Shown: positions 34,993-44,632, numbered from the stretch's first letter. The stretch is DNA of 64,000 bases from Oscillatoriales cyanobacterium (GCA_004293365.1 RDYN01000011.1:1-64000), one strand, 5' to 3'. Notes: generated from the letters alone by a model not told the origin. Translations and numbers: made by a program.

Positions 34993-35658
34993 GTGACACA
35001 TGATAGACCGCTAGCAGCCGTGTTCCGCCAAATCAGCGGCGGGGCTTTTCCACCCATTGTCGAAAACTTTGAACGGGGCAAGACAATTTTTTTCCCTGGA
35101 GACCCGGCTGAGCGTGTCTACGTTCTCATTAGAGGTGCTGTGAAGCTCTCCAGGGTGTACGAAGCAGGGGAAGAAATTACAGTCGCCCTGCTGCGCGAAA
35201 ACAGCGTATTTGGGGTGCTGTCTCTGATTACGGGACACCGATCGGACAGGTTTTACCACGCGGTAGCCTTTACGCCGGTAGAGTTGATCTCGCTGCCTAT
35301 CGAACAAGTCGAGAAAGCGCTCAAGGAAGACCCGGAATTGTCGATGGTGATGCTCCGGGGGCTGTCGTCTCGGATTTTGCAAACCGAGATGATGATCGAA
35401 ACGCTGGCACACCGAGATATGGGATCGAGACTCGTCAGCTTTTTGCTGATTCTGTGCCGGGATTTTGGCGTGCCGAGTACGGAGGGGATTACGATTGATT
35501 TGAAGCTGTCCCACCAGGCGATCGCGGAGGCGATCGGCTCGACGCGGGTAACTGTGACTCGTTTGCTGGGGGATCTCAGACAAGAAACCATGATCTCGAT
35601 CCACAAGAAAAAGATCACAGTTCACAATCCGGTGGCCTTAAGCCAGCAATTCACTTGA
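34993..35658 (+). CDS. ntcA: global nitrogen regulator NtcA
   Basis: A CRP/FNR-family activator that senses 2-oxoglutarate and controls nitrogen assimilation. 221 residues from GTG 34993 ([13 protein letters not shown]), which matches the usual NtcA length; the ATT/ATG-less extension to 34969 is less likely. Signatures: [40 protein letters not shown] then SVFGVLSL, and the [23 protein letters not shown]. No clear GTA-N8-TAC autoregulatory site was found in the ~170 bp upstream, which carries the end of a TnpB element. Confidence 0.95.
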   Translation: MTHDRPLAAVFRQISGGAFPPIVENFERGKTIFFPGDPAERVYVLIRGAVKLSRVYEAGEEITVALLRENSVFGVLSLITGHRSDRFYHAVAFTPVELISLPIEQVEKALKEDPELSMVMLRGLSSRILQTEMMIETLAHRDMGSRLVSFLLILCRDFGVPSTEGITIDLKLSHQAIAEAIGSTRVTVTRLLGDLRQETMISIHKKKITVHNPVALSQQFT

Positions 35659-35735
35659 TGCCGAGAAACTATGGGATTTTGGATTTTGGATTCTAGATTC
35701 AATCCAAAATCCACAATCTACAATAAAAAATCGGA

Positions 35736-37424
35736 ATGACTGCTGGATACATCCTAGTATTTGTAATTTTAGTTTTGGGGGGTGTGATCGCTACTGTCAG
35801 CGATCGCCTTGGGACGAAAGTCGGCAAGGCCAGATTGAGTTTGTTTAAACTGCGCCCCCGCGATACCGCTGTTGTAGTGACAGTGATGGCCGGCAGCATC
35901 CTGTCAGCAATTACTTTGGGCATTTTGTTTGCTAGTAGCAAGCCGCTGCGAACCGGAGTTTTTAGCATAGACGAGATTCAAAAAAGACTCAACAACGCCC
36001 GCAGAGAAATCAACCAAGCCACTCAAGAAAAAAATAGAGTTGAAACTGAATTAGCTCGATCCAGAGCCGCTCAAGCGCAAGCTAGAGCCAATTTAGAGCA
36101 AATTAATCGATCGCTCCAAGCAGCCAATGCCGAGCAAGCCAAGACGCAAACAAAATTAAATTCGCTGCGGGCCCAGCTCAACAGCGTGGAAGCAGCCAAG
36201 TCTAAAACTGAACAGCAGTTAAGTCAGGTAGAAGCAGCAAAATCTCAGACAGAAGAACAGCTTGCTACTGTGGAAGCGGCGAAATCCCGCACCGAAGAAC
36301 AATTGAAATTGGTGGAAACGGCGCGATCGACTACCAGAGCTCAGCTCGATCGCACCGAGAACCAATTAAAAACAGTTTCAGGCCAAAAAACGACTTTGAG
36401 CTCGGAAATCGCCCAACTGCAAGAGGAACGCCAACAGTTGATCGAGCAGCGAGAGCAGGTAAAAACTCAAATTGCTCAGCGCGATCGAGAAATTGCCCAG
36501 CGAGAGGCAGAAATTACTAAACGAAATGCGGCAATTGTCGATCGCAACAAGCTAATTGCCGAGCGAGATAAGGAAATTGCCCAGCGCGCGGAAAATCTCG
36601 CCTCGCGCGATCGCACAATAGTCGAGAGGGATAAAGTAATTGCCGAGAGGGAAGCACTTTTAGAAACTCTGGGACAGCAACAAGCTCAACTCGAACAGCA
36701 ACAAACAGTCTTGCAGCAGCAAGTGCAAGTTTTGGAAAGGGACTTTCAAGCCATCCGCGAGGGAACAGTTGCGATCAGGCGCGGTCAAATTTTAGCTGCT
36801 GGCGTTGTTAGCATCCAGGAAGCGGGTACGGAGAGTCGCGCGATCGATCGACTGTTGCAAGAAGCAAATAAAACCACCGTCGGACTGATGCAGCCGGAAA
36901 ATACTAAGGTTAGAGAACAGGTTATTCAAATTACTAAAGCGGAAATCGATCAATTAATCAGTCAGATTAAAGACGGTAAAGACTACGTGGTGCGGATTGT
37001 CGCCGGTGCTAATTACCTGCGACAAGAAAAGGTAATTAAGGTATTTGCAGAAGCCGAAATCAATCGAGTGGTGTTCCGCGCTGGAGATGTGATTGCAGCG
37101 GTGGCTGTCGATCCGGTAGCTTTACCTGACGAACAGGTGCGGCAGCAGTTGCAGGAATTGATCGAAGCTTGTCAATTTCGCGCTCGGTTAATTGGTGTTG
37201 TCGGCGGTAGAGTCCAAGTTGCGGACAATCGGATTGAAACTTTGGCTGGTTTTGTCGATCGACTGCAACAGTACGAGAAACAACTAGAGGTTCGGGCGAT
37301 CGCCGCAGAAGTCACATACATCGCCGGGCCGCTGAAAATCGATTTAGTTGCCCTCTCAAACGGAGTCGTTGTTTTCCGCACCGGACAACAGGAGCCAAGT
37401 AGGGGAGATTTAAAACTTAGATAA
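35736..37424 (+). CDS. DUF3084 membrane-anchored coiled-coil protein
   Basis: 562 residues. Two N-terminal hydrophobic helices (GYILVFVILVLGGVIATVSD; TAVVVTVMAGSILSAITLGI) anchor it. A long coiled coil runs from about residue 80 to 360, with near-repeats such as VEAAKSKTEQQLSQ / VEAAKSQTEEQLAT / VEAAKSRTEEQLKL and ERDKEIAQR/ERDKVIAER units. A globular C-terminal domain follows. DUF3084 is a cyanobacterial family of unknown role, often encoded beside ntcA and a YqgF-like gene, as seen here. Confidence 0.88.
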   Translation: MTAGYILVFVILVLGGVIATVSDRLGTKVGKARLSLFKLRPRDTAVVVTVMAGSILSAITLGILFASSKPLRTGVFSIDEIQKRLNNARREINQATQEKNRVETELARSRAAQAQARANLEQINRSLQAANAEQAKTQTKLNSLRAQLNSVEAAKSKTEQQLSQVEAAKSQTEEQLATVEAAKSRTEEQLKLVETARSTTRAQLDRTENQLKTVSGQKTTLSSEIAQLQEERQQLIEQREQVKTQIAQRDREIAQREAEITKRNAAIVDRNKLIAERDKEIAQRAENLASRDRTIVERDKVIAEREALLETLGQQQAQLEQQQTVLQQQVQVLERDFQAIREGTVAIRRGQILAAGVVSIQEAGTESRAIDRLLQEANKTTVGLMQPENTKVREQVIQITKAEIDQLISQIKDGKDYVVRIVAGANYLRQEKVIKVFAEAEINRVVFRAGDVIAAVAVDPVALPDEQVRQQLQELIEACQFRARLIGVVGGRVQVADNRIETLAGFVDRLQQYEKQLEVRAIAAEVTYIAGPLKIDLVALSNGVVVFRTGQQEPSRGDLKLR

Positions 37425-37576
37425 GAAGTGCGATCGATCTATCGAATTTCAGCAAAAATTTTGGGCAATTGTTCAAAATTTTGCTTGACATTTTCGCGCC
37501 ATTGACATATCATTAAATCATGGGAATCCGTGCCGCCATATATATAGCAATCCTAGGGTGCGTCGCCACCAAAAAT

Positions 37577-38182
37577 ATCGAAACAATTAATTAAAACGGG
37601 GAAGCAAATATTGTGGTAAAAACCCGGTTTCTGATTGCTGCGGGGGGTGAAAGAAACCGGGTTTTTTCGATAAATTAAAACTCCCAAGCACAGATTGTGG
37701 CAAAAACCCGGTTTCTGATCTTGAGATAGTAGGGTGCGTCGCCATCGGCAATTTGCCAATCTAATCGACAATCTCACAGCGACGCACCGCCAGAATCAGA
37801 TACGCCTTCTGATATCATGTCTGGTCGATTATCATAACAAAAAACGGTTTGTAGTGCGGACTTCAGTCCGCTCTTCGGTTGCGGACAAAAAACGGTTTGT
37901 AGTGCGGACTTCAGTCCGCTCTTCGGTTGCGGAAAAAAAACGGTTTGTAGTGCGGACTTCAGTCCGCTCTTCGGTTGCAAAAAACGGTTTGTAGTGCGGA
38001 CTTCAGTCCGCTCTTCGGTTGCGGACAAAAAACGGTTTGTAGTGCGGACTTCAGTCCGCAATATTGAGCGGACTGAAGTCCGCACTACGAACGAATCTTG
38101 CTGCGGGGGGTCAAAGAAACCGGGTTTTTTCGATAAATTAAAACTGGCAAACAAAGATTGTGGCAAAAACCCGGTTTCTGAT
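37577..38182. repeat. cluster of direct repeats: AAACCGGGTTTTTTCG units and five TTTGTAGTGCGGACTTCAG units
   Basis: Five units beginning CGGTTTGTAGTGCGGACTTC start at 37845, 37893, 37941, 37985 and 38033 (44-48 bp period), each with the perfect palindrome GCGGACT-TC-AGTCCGC; an inverted copy is at 38066-38091. They are framed by ~65-bp repeats (37655-37720 and 38117-38182) containing GAAACCGGGTTTTTTCGATA and ending AAAACCCGGTTTCTGAT. Spacers are the same, so this is not CRISPR. The rest of the 893-bp gap (37425-38317) holds no supported gene. Confidence 0.85.
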
Positions 38183-38317
38183 TTTAGGCTTTATATGGCC
38201 GCACGGATTTCCATGATGATATAATATGTCAATCTAGCAAAAAAGTCAAGTAAAATAAGATTGAGTTAGTCGGCGCTCAAGCCCAACTACAAACTTATTA
38301 AATGAGGACTCATAAAT

Positions 38318-38713
38318 ATGATTTTAGGTTTCGATCCGGGGAAAGACAAGTGCGGCATCGCCGTGATGGGTAGAGATAAGAACGTCTGCTACCATCAAGT
38401 AGTGCTGTCCGACGAAGCAATATCTACTATTCAATCTCTGTGCAAACAGTTTCCCATTGAGTTATTAGTCATGGGAGACCAAACAACTTCTAAAAGTTGG
38501 AAACAAAAACTCAGTCAGAGTTTGTCCCCGGAGATCGAAATTGTTCGGGTTGACGAGAGGTACAGCAGTTTGGAAGCGAAGGATCGTTACTGGGAAATGT
38601 ACCCTCCGACGGGCCTTTCTCGCTTGATTCCGCAGGGAATGCGGACTCCGCCGCGGCCTGTAGATGATATAGTGGCGATCGTCCTAATTGAAAGATATTT
38701 GAACAAAAGTTAG
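38318..38713 (+). CDS. RuvC-fold (YqgF-like) nuclease
   Basis: 131 residues with the YqgF/RuvX fold: ILGFDPGKDKCGIAVMGRDK (first Asp), IELLVMGDQTTSKSWKQKL, EIVRVDERYSSLEAKDRYWE and RPVDDIVAIVLIERYL (terminal Asp pair). YqgF-type enzymes process the 5' end of pre-16S rRNA. It is a shorter, cyanobacterial variant, so this activity is inferred. It sits downstream of the DUF3084 gene beyond a repeat cluster. Confidence 0.8.
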   Translation: MILGFDPGKDKCGIAVMGRDKNVCYHQVVLSDEAISTIQSLCKQFPIELLVMGDQTTSKSWKQKLSQSLSPEIEIVRVDERYSSLEAKDRYWEMYPPTGLSRLIPQGMRTPPRPVDDIVAIVLIERYLNKS

Positions 38714-38725
38714 CGATCGAACCTG

Positions 38726-39325
38726 CTAAGTCTGTTGAACCATCCACACCAAAAATCCTAAAATGGTTTCCACGGGAAGCAGGGGATAATCGGTAAGGTC
38801 GATCGCCACTGTGGTTCCCGAAAGCTTGAGAAAACGCCATTGAGTGCCACTGCTGATACAACCGTAGATAGTTGCGATCGGGCGTTCTGCTGCTTCGTTA
38901 AAGCGCTGTGCTGCTACCATTTCAGCAATACATTGACCGATCCCTTCGTTCAAATCGGCTTTTTTTGCTTCCACAACTACGATCGCGGGCGCTTCTACTG
39001 TAAGCTGTTCGGGCGATCGGCTAATTAAAAAATCGACGTATCCGGTGAGCTCGCAACTGGGGTCAACATTGAATTCCCGTCCCGAAAATAAACTGATTTG
39101 GCGGTTCATCAAGCGCCGGACTTCTTGCAAAACTGGGTAGACAATGGCTTCAGATCTGGCTTTTTCTGAACCAACTGCGATCGTCCAAGGCAAATCTTCT
39201 AATTCGCTAGTCAATCTCGGACTGGGATTAATTGATTCCACCTCAGGAAAAAACCTAGTTCCCTCCACGATAGTTAACTGAAAGTCTTTTTTAGCTTTAG
39301 TAATTGTGAATTGACTGTAAGGCAT
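38726..39325 (-). CDS. PD-(D/E)xK nuclease-like protein
   Basis: 199 residues. The central part, CELTGYVDFLISRSPEQLTV then EAPAIVVVEAKKADLNEGIG, has the Asp...Glu-x-Lys pattern of PD-(D/E)xK nucleases, followed by a QCIAEMVAAQRFNE helix with the Gln that often assists. Similar cyanobacterial proteins are unannotated. The start is MPYSQFTITKAKKDFQL. It is convergent with the YqgF-like gene, 12 bp apart. Biological role unknown. Confidence 0.6.
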   Translation of the reverse strand: MPYSQFTITKAKKDFQLTIVEGTRFFPEVESINPSPRLTSELEDLPWTIAVGSEKARSEAIVYPVLQEVRRLMNRQISLFSGREFNVDPSCELTGYVDFLISRSPEQLTVEAPAIVVVEAKKADLNEGIGQCIAEMVAAQRFNEAAERPIATIYGCISSGTQWRFLKLSGTTVAIDLTDYPLLPVETILGFLVWMVQQT

Positions 39326-39393
39326 AATGTGCGATCGCTCTTTATGAAATTTAAAATGCTATGGACAATATCCGGAAGGCGCACTCTGATTTT

Positions 39394-40383
39394 TTACGAT
39401 CGATCGCCCATTTCCTGCAACCAACTCACCAAATCGTCCGCGCTATTAAAATCAAGCACAGCTTCTGTCAAACTATCAAATCGAGCGCTAGATAACTGTG
39501 CAATTCTAGATTTGATTGACTCATCCAACGTTCCCAGCTTTCGTTCCAGCAAACGAATCACAGTATTAATTTGACGCTGCAAACCCTGCTGCAAACCCTG
39601 CTGCAAACCCTGCTGCAAACCCTGCTGCAAACCCTGCTGCAAACCCTGCTGCAAACCCCTTTCTAATCCTGTTTCTAACATTTCTTCTCTCGACCTTTGC
39701 TGATCTTGCAGATAAAACACCTGTGCTTCCAATTGATCTAATTCTTTGCGGCTGAGGTTTACGGTATTAGCAATACCAAAAGCTTGCTGAATCGATGCAG
39801 TTGTTTCCAGCGATTCTGGAACCATTTCCAAATTCGGTGCTTCTCTGATAAAATAAATCCACTTGTCAGCTAGAGATTCTAACTCATCAACAGATTTATT
39901 AAATTTTGGTAATTCCACAAAAATTAGCGTCATTGTCGGACAGATATAATCAAAATGTTCCTCCTCTTCTCTAAAAGAAAAACGGGAAATAATTTTATTG
40001 GTGTTTTCAAACAAAATAAAATCCGTAATTGTGATGGCAATTACCGGGTCTAAATTTAAGTAGCCCTTGCCCCGCGTGAGTTGATTTCCGTAAGCTTTCG
40101 CTGCATTGTAGGCAATCCGTTTTTCAAAGGCTTTAACATTCAAAACTTGCATTTCGATAATGACGATCGTTCCGTTATCTAGGGTTGCTTTGACATCTAA
40201 ATAGGAGTCTTTCAATCCCAAAACCTCTCCGGATTGATACGGATCGAGAATTTGCAAATCTTCAATGGTGGGATTTCCTTGATAAATCAGGGCATTTAAA
40301 AAACTGATGAGAATCGGCTTGCTTGATTCGGAAGCAAAGATTTTTTTAAAGGCAAAATCTGTCCTGGGGTCGATAAATGTCAT
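39394..40383 (-). CDS. Rpn-family recombination-promoting nuclease / PD-(D/E)xK transposase-like
   Basis: 329 residues. The N-terminus MTFIDPRTDFAFKKIFASES, with LGLKDSYLDVKATLDNGTIV and IIEMQVLNVKAFEKRIAYNA, is the Rpn/PDDEXK_2 signature (Asp, Glu-x-Gln core). A GLQQ tetrapeptide is repeated about seven times (about residues 241-268), encoded by exact 12-bp DNA repeats at 39576-39658, before a helical tail. Rpn proteins promote RecA-independent recombination or act in phage defence; repeat number may vary between strains. Confidence 0.85.
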   Translation of the reverse strand: MTFIDPRTDFAFKKIFASESSKPILISFLNALIYQGNPTIEDLQILDPYQSGEVLGLKDSYLDVKATLDNGTIVIIEMQVLNVKAFEKRIAYNAAKAYGNQLTRGKGYLNLDPVIAITITDFILFENTNKIISRFSFREEEEHFDYICPTMTLIFVELPKFNKSVDELESLADKWIYFIREAPNLEMVPESLETTASIQQAFGIANTVNLSRKELDQLEAQVFYLQDQQRSREEMLETGLERGLQQGLQQGLQQGLQQGLQQGLQQGLQRQINTVIRLLERKLGTLDESIKSRIAQLSSARFDSLTEAVLDFNSADDLVSWLQEMGDRS

Positions 40384-40414
40384 GGCTTTTAACTCCGATT
40401 TATAATTCTTGAAA

Positions 40415-40482
40415 AGTTTGTAGTAAGGACTTTAGTTTTTTTATTCTTAATTTTTAAGGACTAAAGTCCTTACTACGAACCG
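40415..40482. repeat. inverted TTTGTAGTAAGGACTTTAGT pair
   Basis: Forward and inverted copies separated by an AT-rich loop, between the radical SAM gene and the Rpn gene (both minus). The pair can form a hairpin and may terminate radical SAM transcription. Confidence 0.7.
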
Positions 40483-40485
40483 GGT

Positions 40486-42075
40486 TTAATTAACTGCTGC
40501 TAACTGTTTGTCTTTGGTTTCTACGGGTGCAGTCAAAGCTTCTTCCAAATCGGCACACCCGAGTTTTTCCTCCAAGATTGCCATCACTTCGCGGCCGAAA
40601 TCATTGGAATTTCTCTGCCAAGCTTCTAAACAAATTTGTCCGAAAAATGAGCCCAAAGGTTCGGGATTCCAGAGCAATTTGCGCGCTGTCCAAGGCATCA
40701 AACTCATCGGATCGTAATCGGGTTGCAGAATATCTTTTTTGAAGGCGTATTCTTCTAAGATGGTGTGCGGCTGCAACCCGATAAAGAAAATTGCTGGTTC
40801 TACTTTATCGACTCCGAAAATTCGCTCTAATTCTCGGTGATAGGCAATAGTTTGTCGGATGGTTTCAAAGGTTTCGTCAATGACGTTGAATGAGTAATTT
40901 ACCGAAACCACATCGTTGTAACCGGCGGCTTTTAAATCGCGGCAATTTTCCAAAACTACTCGCAGGTTGTAGCCCATCCGCATTTTGCGAACCAGTTCCT
41001 GGGAACCGCTGGTGATGCCGATTTCAAAGTAATTCATCCCGGTTTTTACCATCAAATCGCACAATTCGGGTGTGAGATTGTCCGCACGGATGTAAGCCGC
41101 CCAGTGGATGTCACTCATGCCGTCGGCGATGATTTTTTGCAATAATTCGATCGCATCGTCGATGAATTTGCGGGCGGGGATAAATTGCGCGTCGGTAAAC
41201 CAGAAGTTGCGGATACCTCGATCGTACAATTGGCGCATCTCCGCCACCACCTCATCCCCCGGATTGATCCGCACTTGCTTCCCTTCAATCACCGTATAGA
41301 TGCAGTAACAGCAATTGTGAGGACAGCCGCGCTTGGTTTGGACTCCGAGGTAGAAGTCCATATCCTGTAGATAATAGGAAAATTCTGGCCAAATAATCTC
41401 GATGTAGTTATAGTTGCAGGCAGTTTTCTCGATGCTTGCTGGCTTTTCGTGAATTAGCCGATCGCGCGGTACAGTTTCTCCTACCACATAACACCTTTCC
41501 TGAGCCAAATCTTCGCCTTTAATTAACTTCTCCAGCAACGCCTCGCCTTCGCCCACCGAAACCACAGTCCCCTGCGGCAAACTGCGGCCCAACTGCTCGT
41601 AAAACACGCTCACAGCACCGCCACCGACCACTGCACGGGCTTCCGGATGGTATTTCCGGGCCCGCTTCAATCCGCGCTTAATCAGTCCCAGATTGCGCCA
41701 GAGCTCGGTGTAGTAAGACGTGGCTAAACGCAGTCCTCCGAGTGCTCCCCGGAACTTGGTTAGGGGATTTTTGGCGTAGTAAAACTCGAAGGCATTTTGC
41801 AGCGGATTTCCGCCTCTACCGCCCACGGGCGCGTAAATTTGAATATCCCGCCAAGAGAAAACCAACAGCGTTGGCCCAAACTCATCTACGATCGCATCCA
41901 AACCTTTAGCGTAATCCAGCGGCGGTACTGCGCCTAAGTCGAAAATCCGCTGTTGGACATCGGGAAACAGCTTGTGTACGTGATCCGAAAGGTACACAAC
42001 TCCGATCGGGAAAATCGGATTGCAAGGGAGGCGAACGTACAAAACTCGGTTTTCTCGGCTTTCCATGATTGCCAT
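40486..42075 (-). CDS. B12-binding-domain radical SAM protein
   Basis: 529 residues. The N-terminal ~200 residues resemble a cobalamin-binding domain (VLYVRLPCNPIFPIGVVYLS ... VVGGGAVSVFYEQL). The radical SAM domain has the 4Fe-4S motif TKRGCPHNCCYCIYTVIEGK and IRNFWFTDAQFIP. The layout agrees with a cyanobacterial group I recall as photosystem II high-light-acclimation radical SAM proteins, but this name is not certain. Start MAIMESRENR; a second ATG is at 42066. A cytoplasmic, oxygen-sensitive enzyme is expected. Confidence 0.85.
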   Translation of the reverse strand: MAIMESRENRVLYVRLPCNPIFPIGVVYLSDHVHKLFPDVQQRIFDLGAVPPLDYAKGLDAIVDEFGPTLLVFSWRDIQIYAPVGGRGGNPLQNAFEFYYAKNPLTKFRGALGGLRLATSYYTELWRNLGLIKRGLKRARKYHPEARAVVGGGAVSVFYEQLGRSLPQGTVVSVGEGEALLEKLIKGEDLAQERCYVVGETVPRDRLIHEKPASIEKTACNYNYIEIIWPEFSYYLQDMDFYLGVQTKRGCPHNCCYCIYTVIEGKQVRINPGDEVVAEMRQLYDRGIRNFWFTDAQFIPARKFIDDAIELLQKIIADGMSDIHWAAYIRADNLTPELCDLMVKTGMNYFEIGITSGSQELVRKMRMGYNLRVVLENCRDLKAAGYNDVVSVNYSFNVIDETFETIRQTIAYHRELERIFGVDKVEPAIFFIGLQPHTILEEYAFKKDILQPDYDPMSLMPWTARKLLWNPEPLGSFFGQICLEAWQRNSNDFGREVMAILEEKLGCADLEEALTAPVETKDKQLAAVN

Positions 42076-42440
42076 ATCCTAATGTGGAACTTTTTTAACT
42101 ATGTTTATATTCTTTTAATATAACTTTACATTCTCTCTAATTTTCGCAATTTTATATTAAATATTTTTAAATTTTGCTAAGAGGCTTCAGGCTGAGCGTG
42201 TGGGCGCAGGTCGGCGACCGCAGCAGAAAAAATGTGTTTTTTGAGTAAATACAGCATATATTGACCGAAAATCGCAGCAGGGAGCCAAAAATCCGATATT
42301 TATTTGGAAAAATAGAAAAGTGGGTGCGATCGGTCTCTAATGTGTTATTCAGTTGGTAGTCGGGTTTACAGTAGGTGGGGATCGCAAGATGTTAGCCTGA
42401 GAAGATAACTAAAACTTTTAGGCAAAGCCCCTCAGCATTT
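42076..42440. other. intergenic region between divergent genes
   Basis: About 365 bp, AT-rich next to the radical SAM start, G-rich towards the DUF1830 gene. It must hold both promoters. No hairpin-rich riboswitch or recognised operator could be identified. Confidence 0.5.
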
Positions 42441-42830
42441 ATGGCTCAAATTCTTGACCCAGTACCCTCAGACGCCCACAGCAAAATTCTCTGCTGCTAC
42501 GTCAACGCCACGAGTCAAATTCAGATTGCTCGCATCTGCAACATTCCTAACTGGTACTTTGAACGAGTGGTGTTTCCCGGACAGCGTTTAGTCTTTGAAG
42601 CGATGCGGGCCGCAGCATTGGAAATTCACACCGGGATGATGGCCAGTGCAATTTTGTCGGATAAAATTCCTTGCGATCGCTTGCAGATTAACGAAGGCCC
42701 GTATTCTGCAATCAATCCTAGCAGATCCCGAGGACAAGCTCAGGGCGATCGCCCACCAATTTCTGGCCGCCCCAAATCCCGAGAAACCTCAGAACCTTTG
42801 ACAGTACCCGCGCTAACAGCCGTCGATTAA
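42441..42830 (+). CDS. DUF1830 domain protein
   Basis: 129 residues. The first ~85 form DUF1830: KILCCYVNATSQIQIARICN, then IPNWYFERVVFPGQRLVFEA then MRAAALEIHTG, ending SDKIPCDRLQI. The remaining 45 residues are Pro/Arg/Ser-rich and probably disordered. DUF1830 is almost restricted to cyanobacteria; function unknown. Confidence 0.88.
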   Translation: MAQILDPVPSDAHSKILCCYVNATSQIQIARICNIPNWYFERVVFPGQRLVFEAMRAAALEIHTGMMASAILSDKIPCDRLQINEGPYSAINPSRSRGQAQGDRPPISGRPKSRETSEPLTVPALTAVD

Positions 42831-43108
42831 CGGAAGTTGTGAGTTTTGAGTTATAAATTGTCAGTAAATTGATAACTCGGCACTCAAAATTCCAACTCCT
42901 GCAAAGCGGTAAAAACTCAACAGTTAAGAATCAAAGTTTCTGAATAGAATTTTAGATCGAAACTCAAAATCGCCAAAATTATATTCAATCCGGTTGCTAG
43001 CGATGCAACCGGATTGATATTAGTCTGTTTTTGATATTTCCCTGAGTTTGGTTCACAGGTCAAAAAGCTGTGCAAAAATAGGATTAAACAGCTTTTCTAA
43101 TTTCAGCC

Positions 43109-43693
43109 ATGTCAGCAGAACCGATCGCACTTTCGCCATCTTCCCCTCCAGTATTTGAGCCGGCTGTATTCCGGCTTTCTCCCCTGATTAGAATCACGCT
43201 GTTGAGTTTGTACTTCGCCCTGAGTATTCCCTTACCGTTTTTGTCGGAAGTAACGAAAGCACCGATTCCGCCCGCTGCACTGTGGGCGGCAATTGCGATC
43301 GGCGCAGCGGGCCTCTACGGCGTGCTCAGCGAACGGGTAATCCTCAGCGAGGAGGGGATTGAAGTTACCTATCCGAAGTGGTTTCCGCGGGTGTTTCGCA
43401 GGGGCTGGACTCTTCCTTGGAGTGAGGTGAAAGCTCTTAAACCTCGATCGACCGGTCAAGGAGGTTTAGTGTACTATTTCCTGAGTCATGCCGGTGAAGG
43501 TTATCTGTTACCGATGCGGGTGGCTGGATTTGCTAAATTAGTGCGTTTGGTGCAAGCGAAAACGGGTATTGATACTAGAGATGTTCGCCCTTTGTCTCAG
43601 CCTTGGATGTATTTAATTTTGCTCTTCTGCACGCTGTTGCTGCTGTTGGTGGATGCGTGGACGATCGCAACTGCTATTAGCTTGAGAAGTTAA
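43109..43693 (+). CDS. membrane protein with PH-like cytoplasmic domain
   Basis: 194 residues. Two N-terminal hydrophobic helices (IRITLLSLYFALSIPLPFLS; ALWAAIAIGAAGLYGVLSER), a soluble strand-rich part (VILSEEGIEVTYPKWFPRVF then RRGWTLPWSEVKALKPRSTG) like a bacterial PH domain, and one C-terminal helix (PWMYLILLFCTLLLLLVDAW). I do not recognise a named family. It is a single gene, followed by a strong hairpin at 43756-43782. Confidence 0.7.
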   Translation: MSAEPIALSPSSPPVFEPAVFRLSPLIRITLLSLYFALSIPLPFLSEVTKAPIPPAALWAAIAIGAAGLYGVLSERVILSEEGIEVTYPKWFPRVFRRGWTLPWSEVKALKPRSTGQGGLVYYFLSHAGEGYLLPMRVAGFAKLVRLVQAKTGIDTRDVRPLSQPWMYLILLFCTLLLLLVDAWTIATAISLRS

Positions 43694-43755
43694 GAAATTC
43701 AAGTAATAATTGGCAATTGGTAATCTGTCAGGAATGACGCAACTATCAAAGAAAT

Positions 43756-43782
43756 AGGGGCAACCACGAGTGGATTGCCCCT
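43756..43782. terminator. rho-independent-like terminator between convergent genes
   Basis: AGGGGCAACCAC-GA-GTGGATTGCCCCT forms a 12-bp stem with one bulge, flanked by AAAAAA on the right and a short A/T stretch on the left, between the PH-like membrane protein and the RTX gene. Confidence 0.75.
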
Positions 43783-43865
43783 AAAAAACGCTATATGTTG
43801 GTGTGTTATATGGCGTCATGCACCCTGCATGACTCGATTATGGATGCTTTATTTCGAGCAGATTC

Positions 43866-44513
43866 CTAAACGCTAAAGAACGAGGAATTAGGCACATTGA
43901 TCGTGTCTTGAATAACAGCAATCCGGTTTCCGTTTAACAGAATCTCCGTGTCAAATGCGCTGCCCCCCAGTTGAAGATCGCGATCCTTCCTTAGCGTGTA
44001 CTGAGACAGACTGCCCTTAATCTGAATCTTGTCGCCCTCGCCCGCTACAAAACCTCGGATCAGCGCGAATTGGCTGGATGCAGTGTAGAAGGCAGTGGAG
44101 AAATTGCCAAGCACATAGGTATCTGCACCACCTCCACCTAAAAGATCGTCAACTTGAGCACCAGATTGATTGCCGAAGCCATTCAAGGTGTCATTGCCCA
44201 ATCCCCCCGTGAGGAAATCTGAGCCCGCCTCACCATTCAAGACATCGTTGCCTTGGCCACCACTCAACTGATCGTTGCCAGTACCACCGAAAAGTACGTC
44301 ATTGCCACCATTACCCTGGACGTTATCATTTCCGTTTCCAGCAAAGATTGTGTCGTTACCATCGCTAGGCAGAGCCGCACCACCGTTATCACCAAAGATG
44401 CGATCGTCTCCGTCAAGACCTTGAATGAAATCGTTTCCTCCAAATCCCCTGATTGTATCAGCTTGTAAAGTGCCGATTAGATTGTTGTTGCCGCTGTTAC
44501 CTATAATTTCCAT
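43866..44513 (-). CDS. RTX (haemolysin-type calcium-binding) repeat protein
   Basis: 215 residues. Residues 1-130 are RTX nonapeptides of the GGxGxDxUx type (GFGGNDFIQGLDGDDRIFGD; GNGGNDVLFGGTGNDQLSGG), which bind calcium in a beta-roll. The C-terminal 80 residues end NVPNSSFFSV, with a strand-rich part that could act as a type I secretion signal. No other domain, so likely an extracellular calcium-binding or surface protein. The upstream region 44541-44632 holds an 11-bp-period direct repeat shared with the gene at 46163-46915. Confidence 0.9.
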   Translation of the reverse strand: MEIIGNSGNNNLIGTLQADTIRGFGGNDFIQGLDGDDRIFGDNGGAALPSDGNDTIFAGNGNDNVQGNGGNDVLFGGTGNDQLSGGQGNDVLNGEAGSDFLTGGLGNDTLNGFGNQSGAQVDDLLGGGGADTYVLGNFSTAFYTASSQFALIRGFVAGEGDKIQIKGSLSQYTLRKDRDLQLGGSAFDTEILLNGNRIAVIQDTINVPNSSFFSV

Positions 44514-44540
44514 GTTGGGTTTCCTGTTTGTTCTTAATCC

Positions 44541-44632
44541 AGTGATGTGTAGACCCTAACAAGGCATCGTCTACGCATCGTCCACAGCAGCGTGAATCGA
44601 TCGTGAATTGGTAAAATTTTCTGGCTTTACTG
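44541..44632 (-). promoter_or_regulatory. candidate SARP operator in the RTX gene leader
   Basis: GCATCGTC occurs at 44564-44571 and again at 44575-44582, an 11-bp period (one helical turn), which is the geometry of SARP/BTAD operators. On the RTX coding strand the repeats read GACGATGC and are followed by CTTGTTAGGGT, a possible -10 region. An almost identical ~107-bp leader precedes 46163-46915, whose orientation is the same. Confidence 0.6.

Noticed and set aside
37845-38091. Regular ~48-bp repeats that look like a CRISPR array
   Set aside because: The sequences between repeats are the same in each unit, there are no unique spacers, and no cas genes lie nearby.
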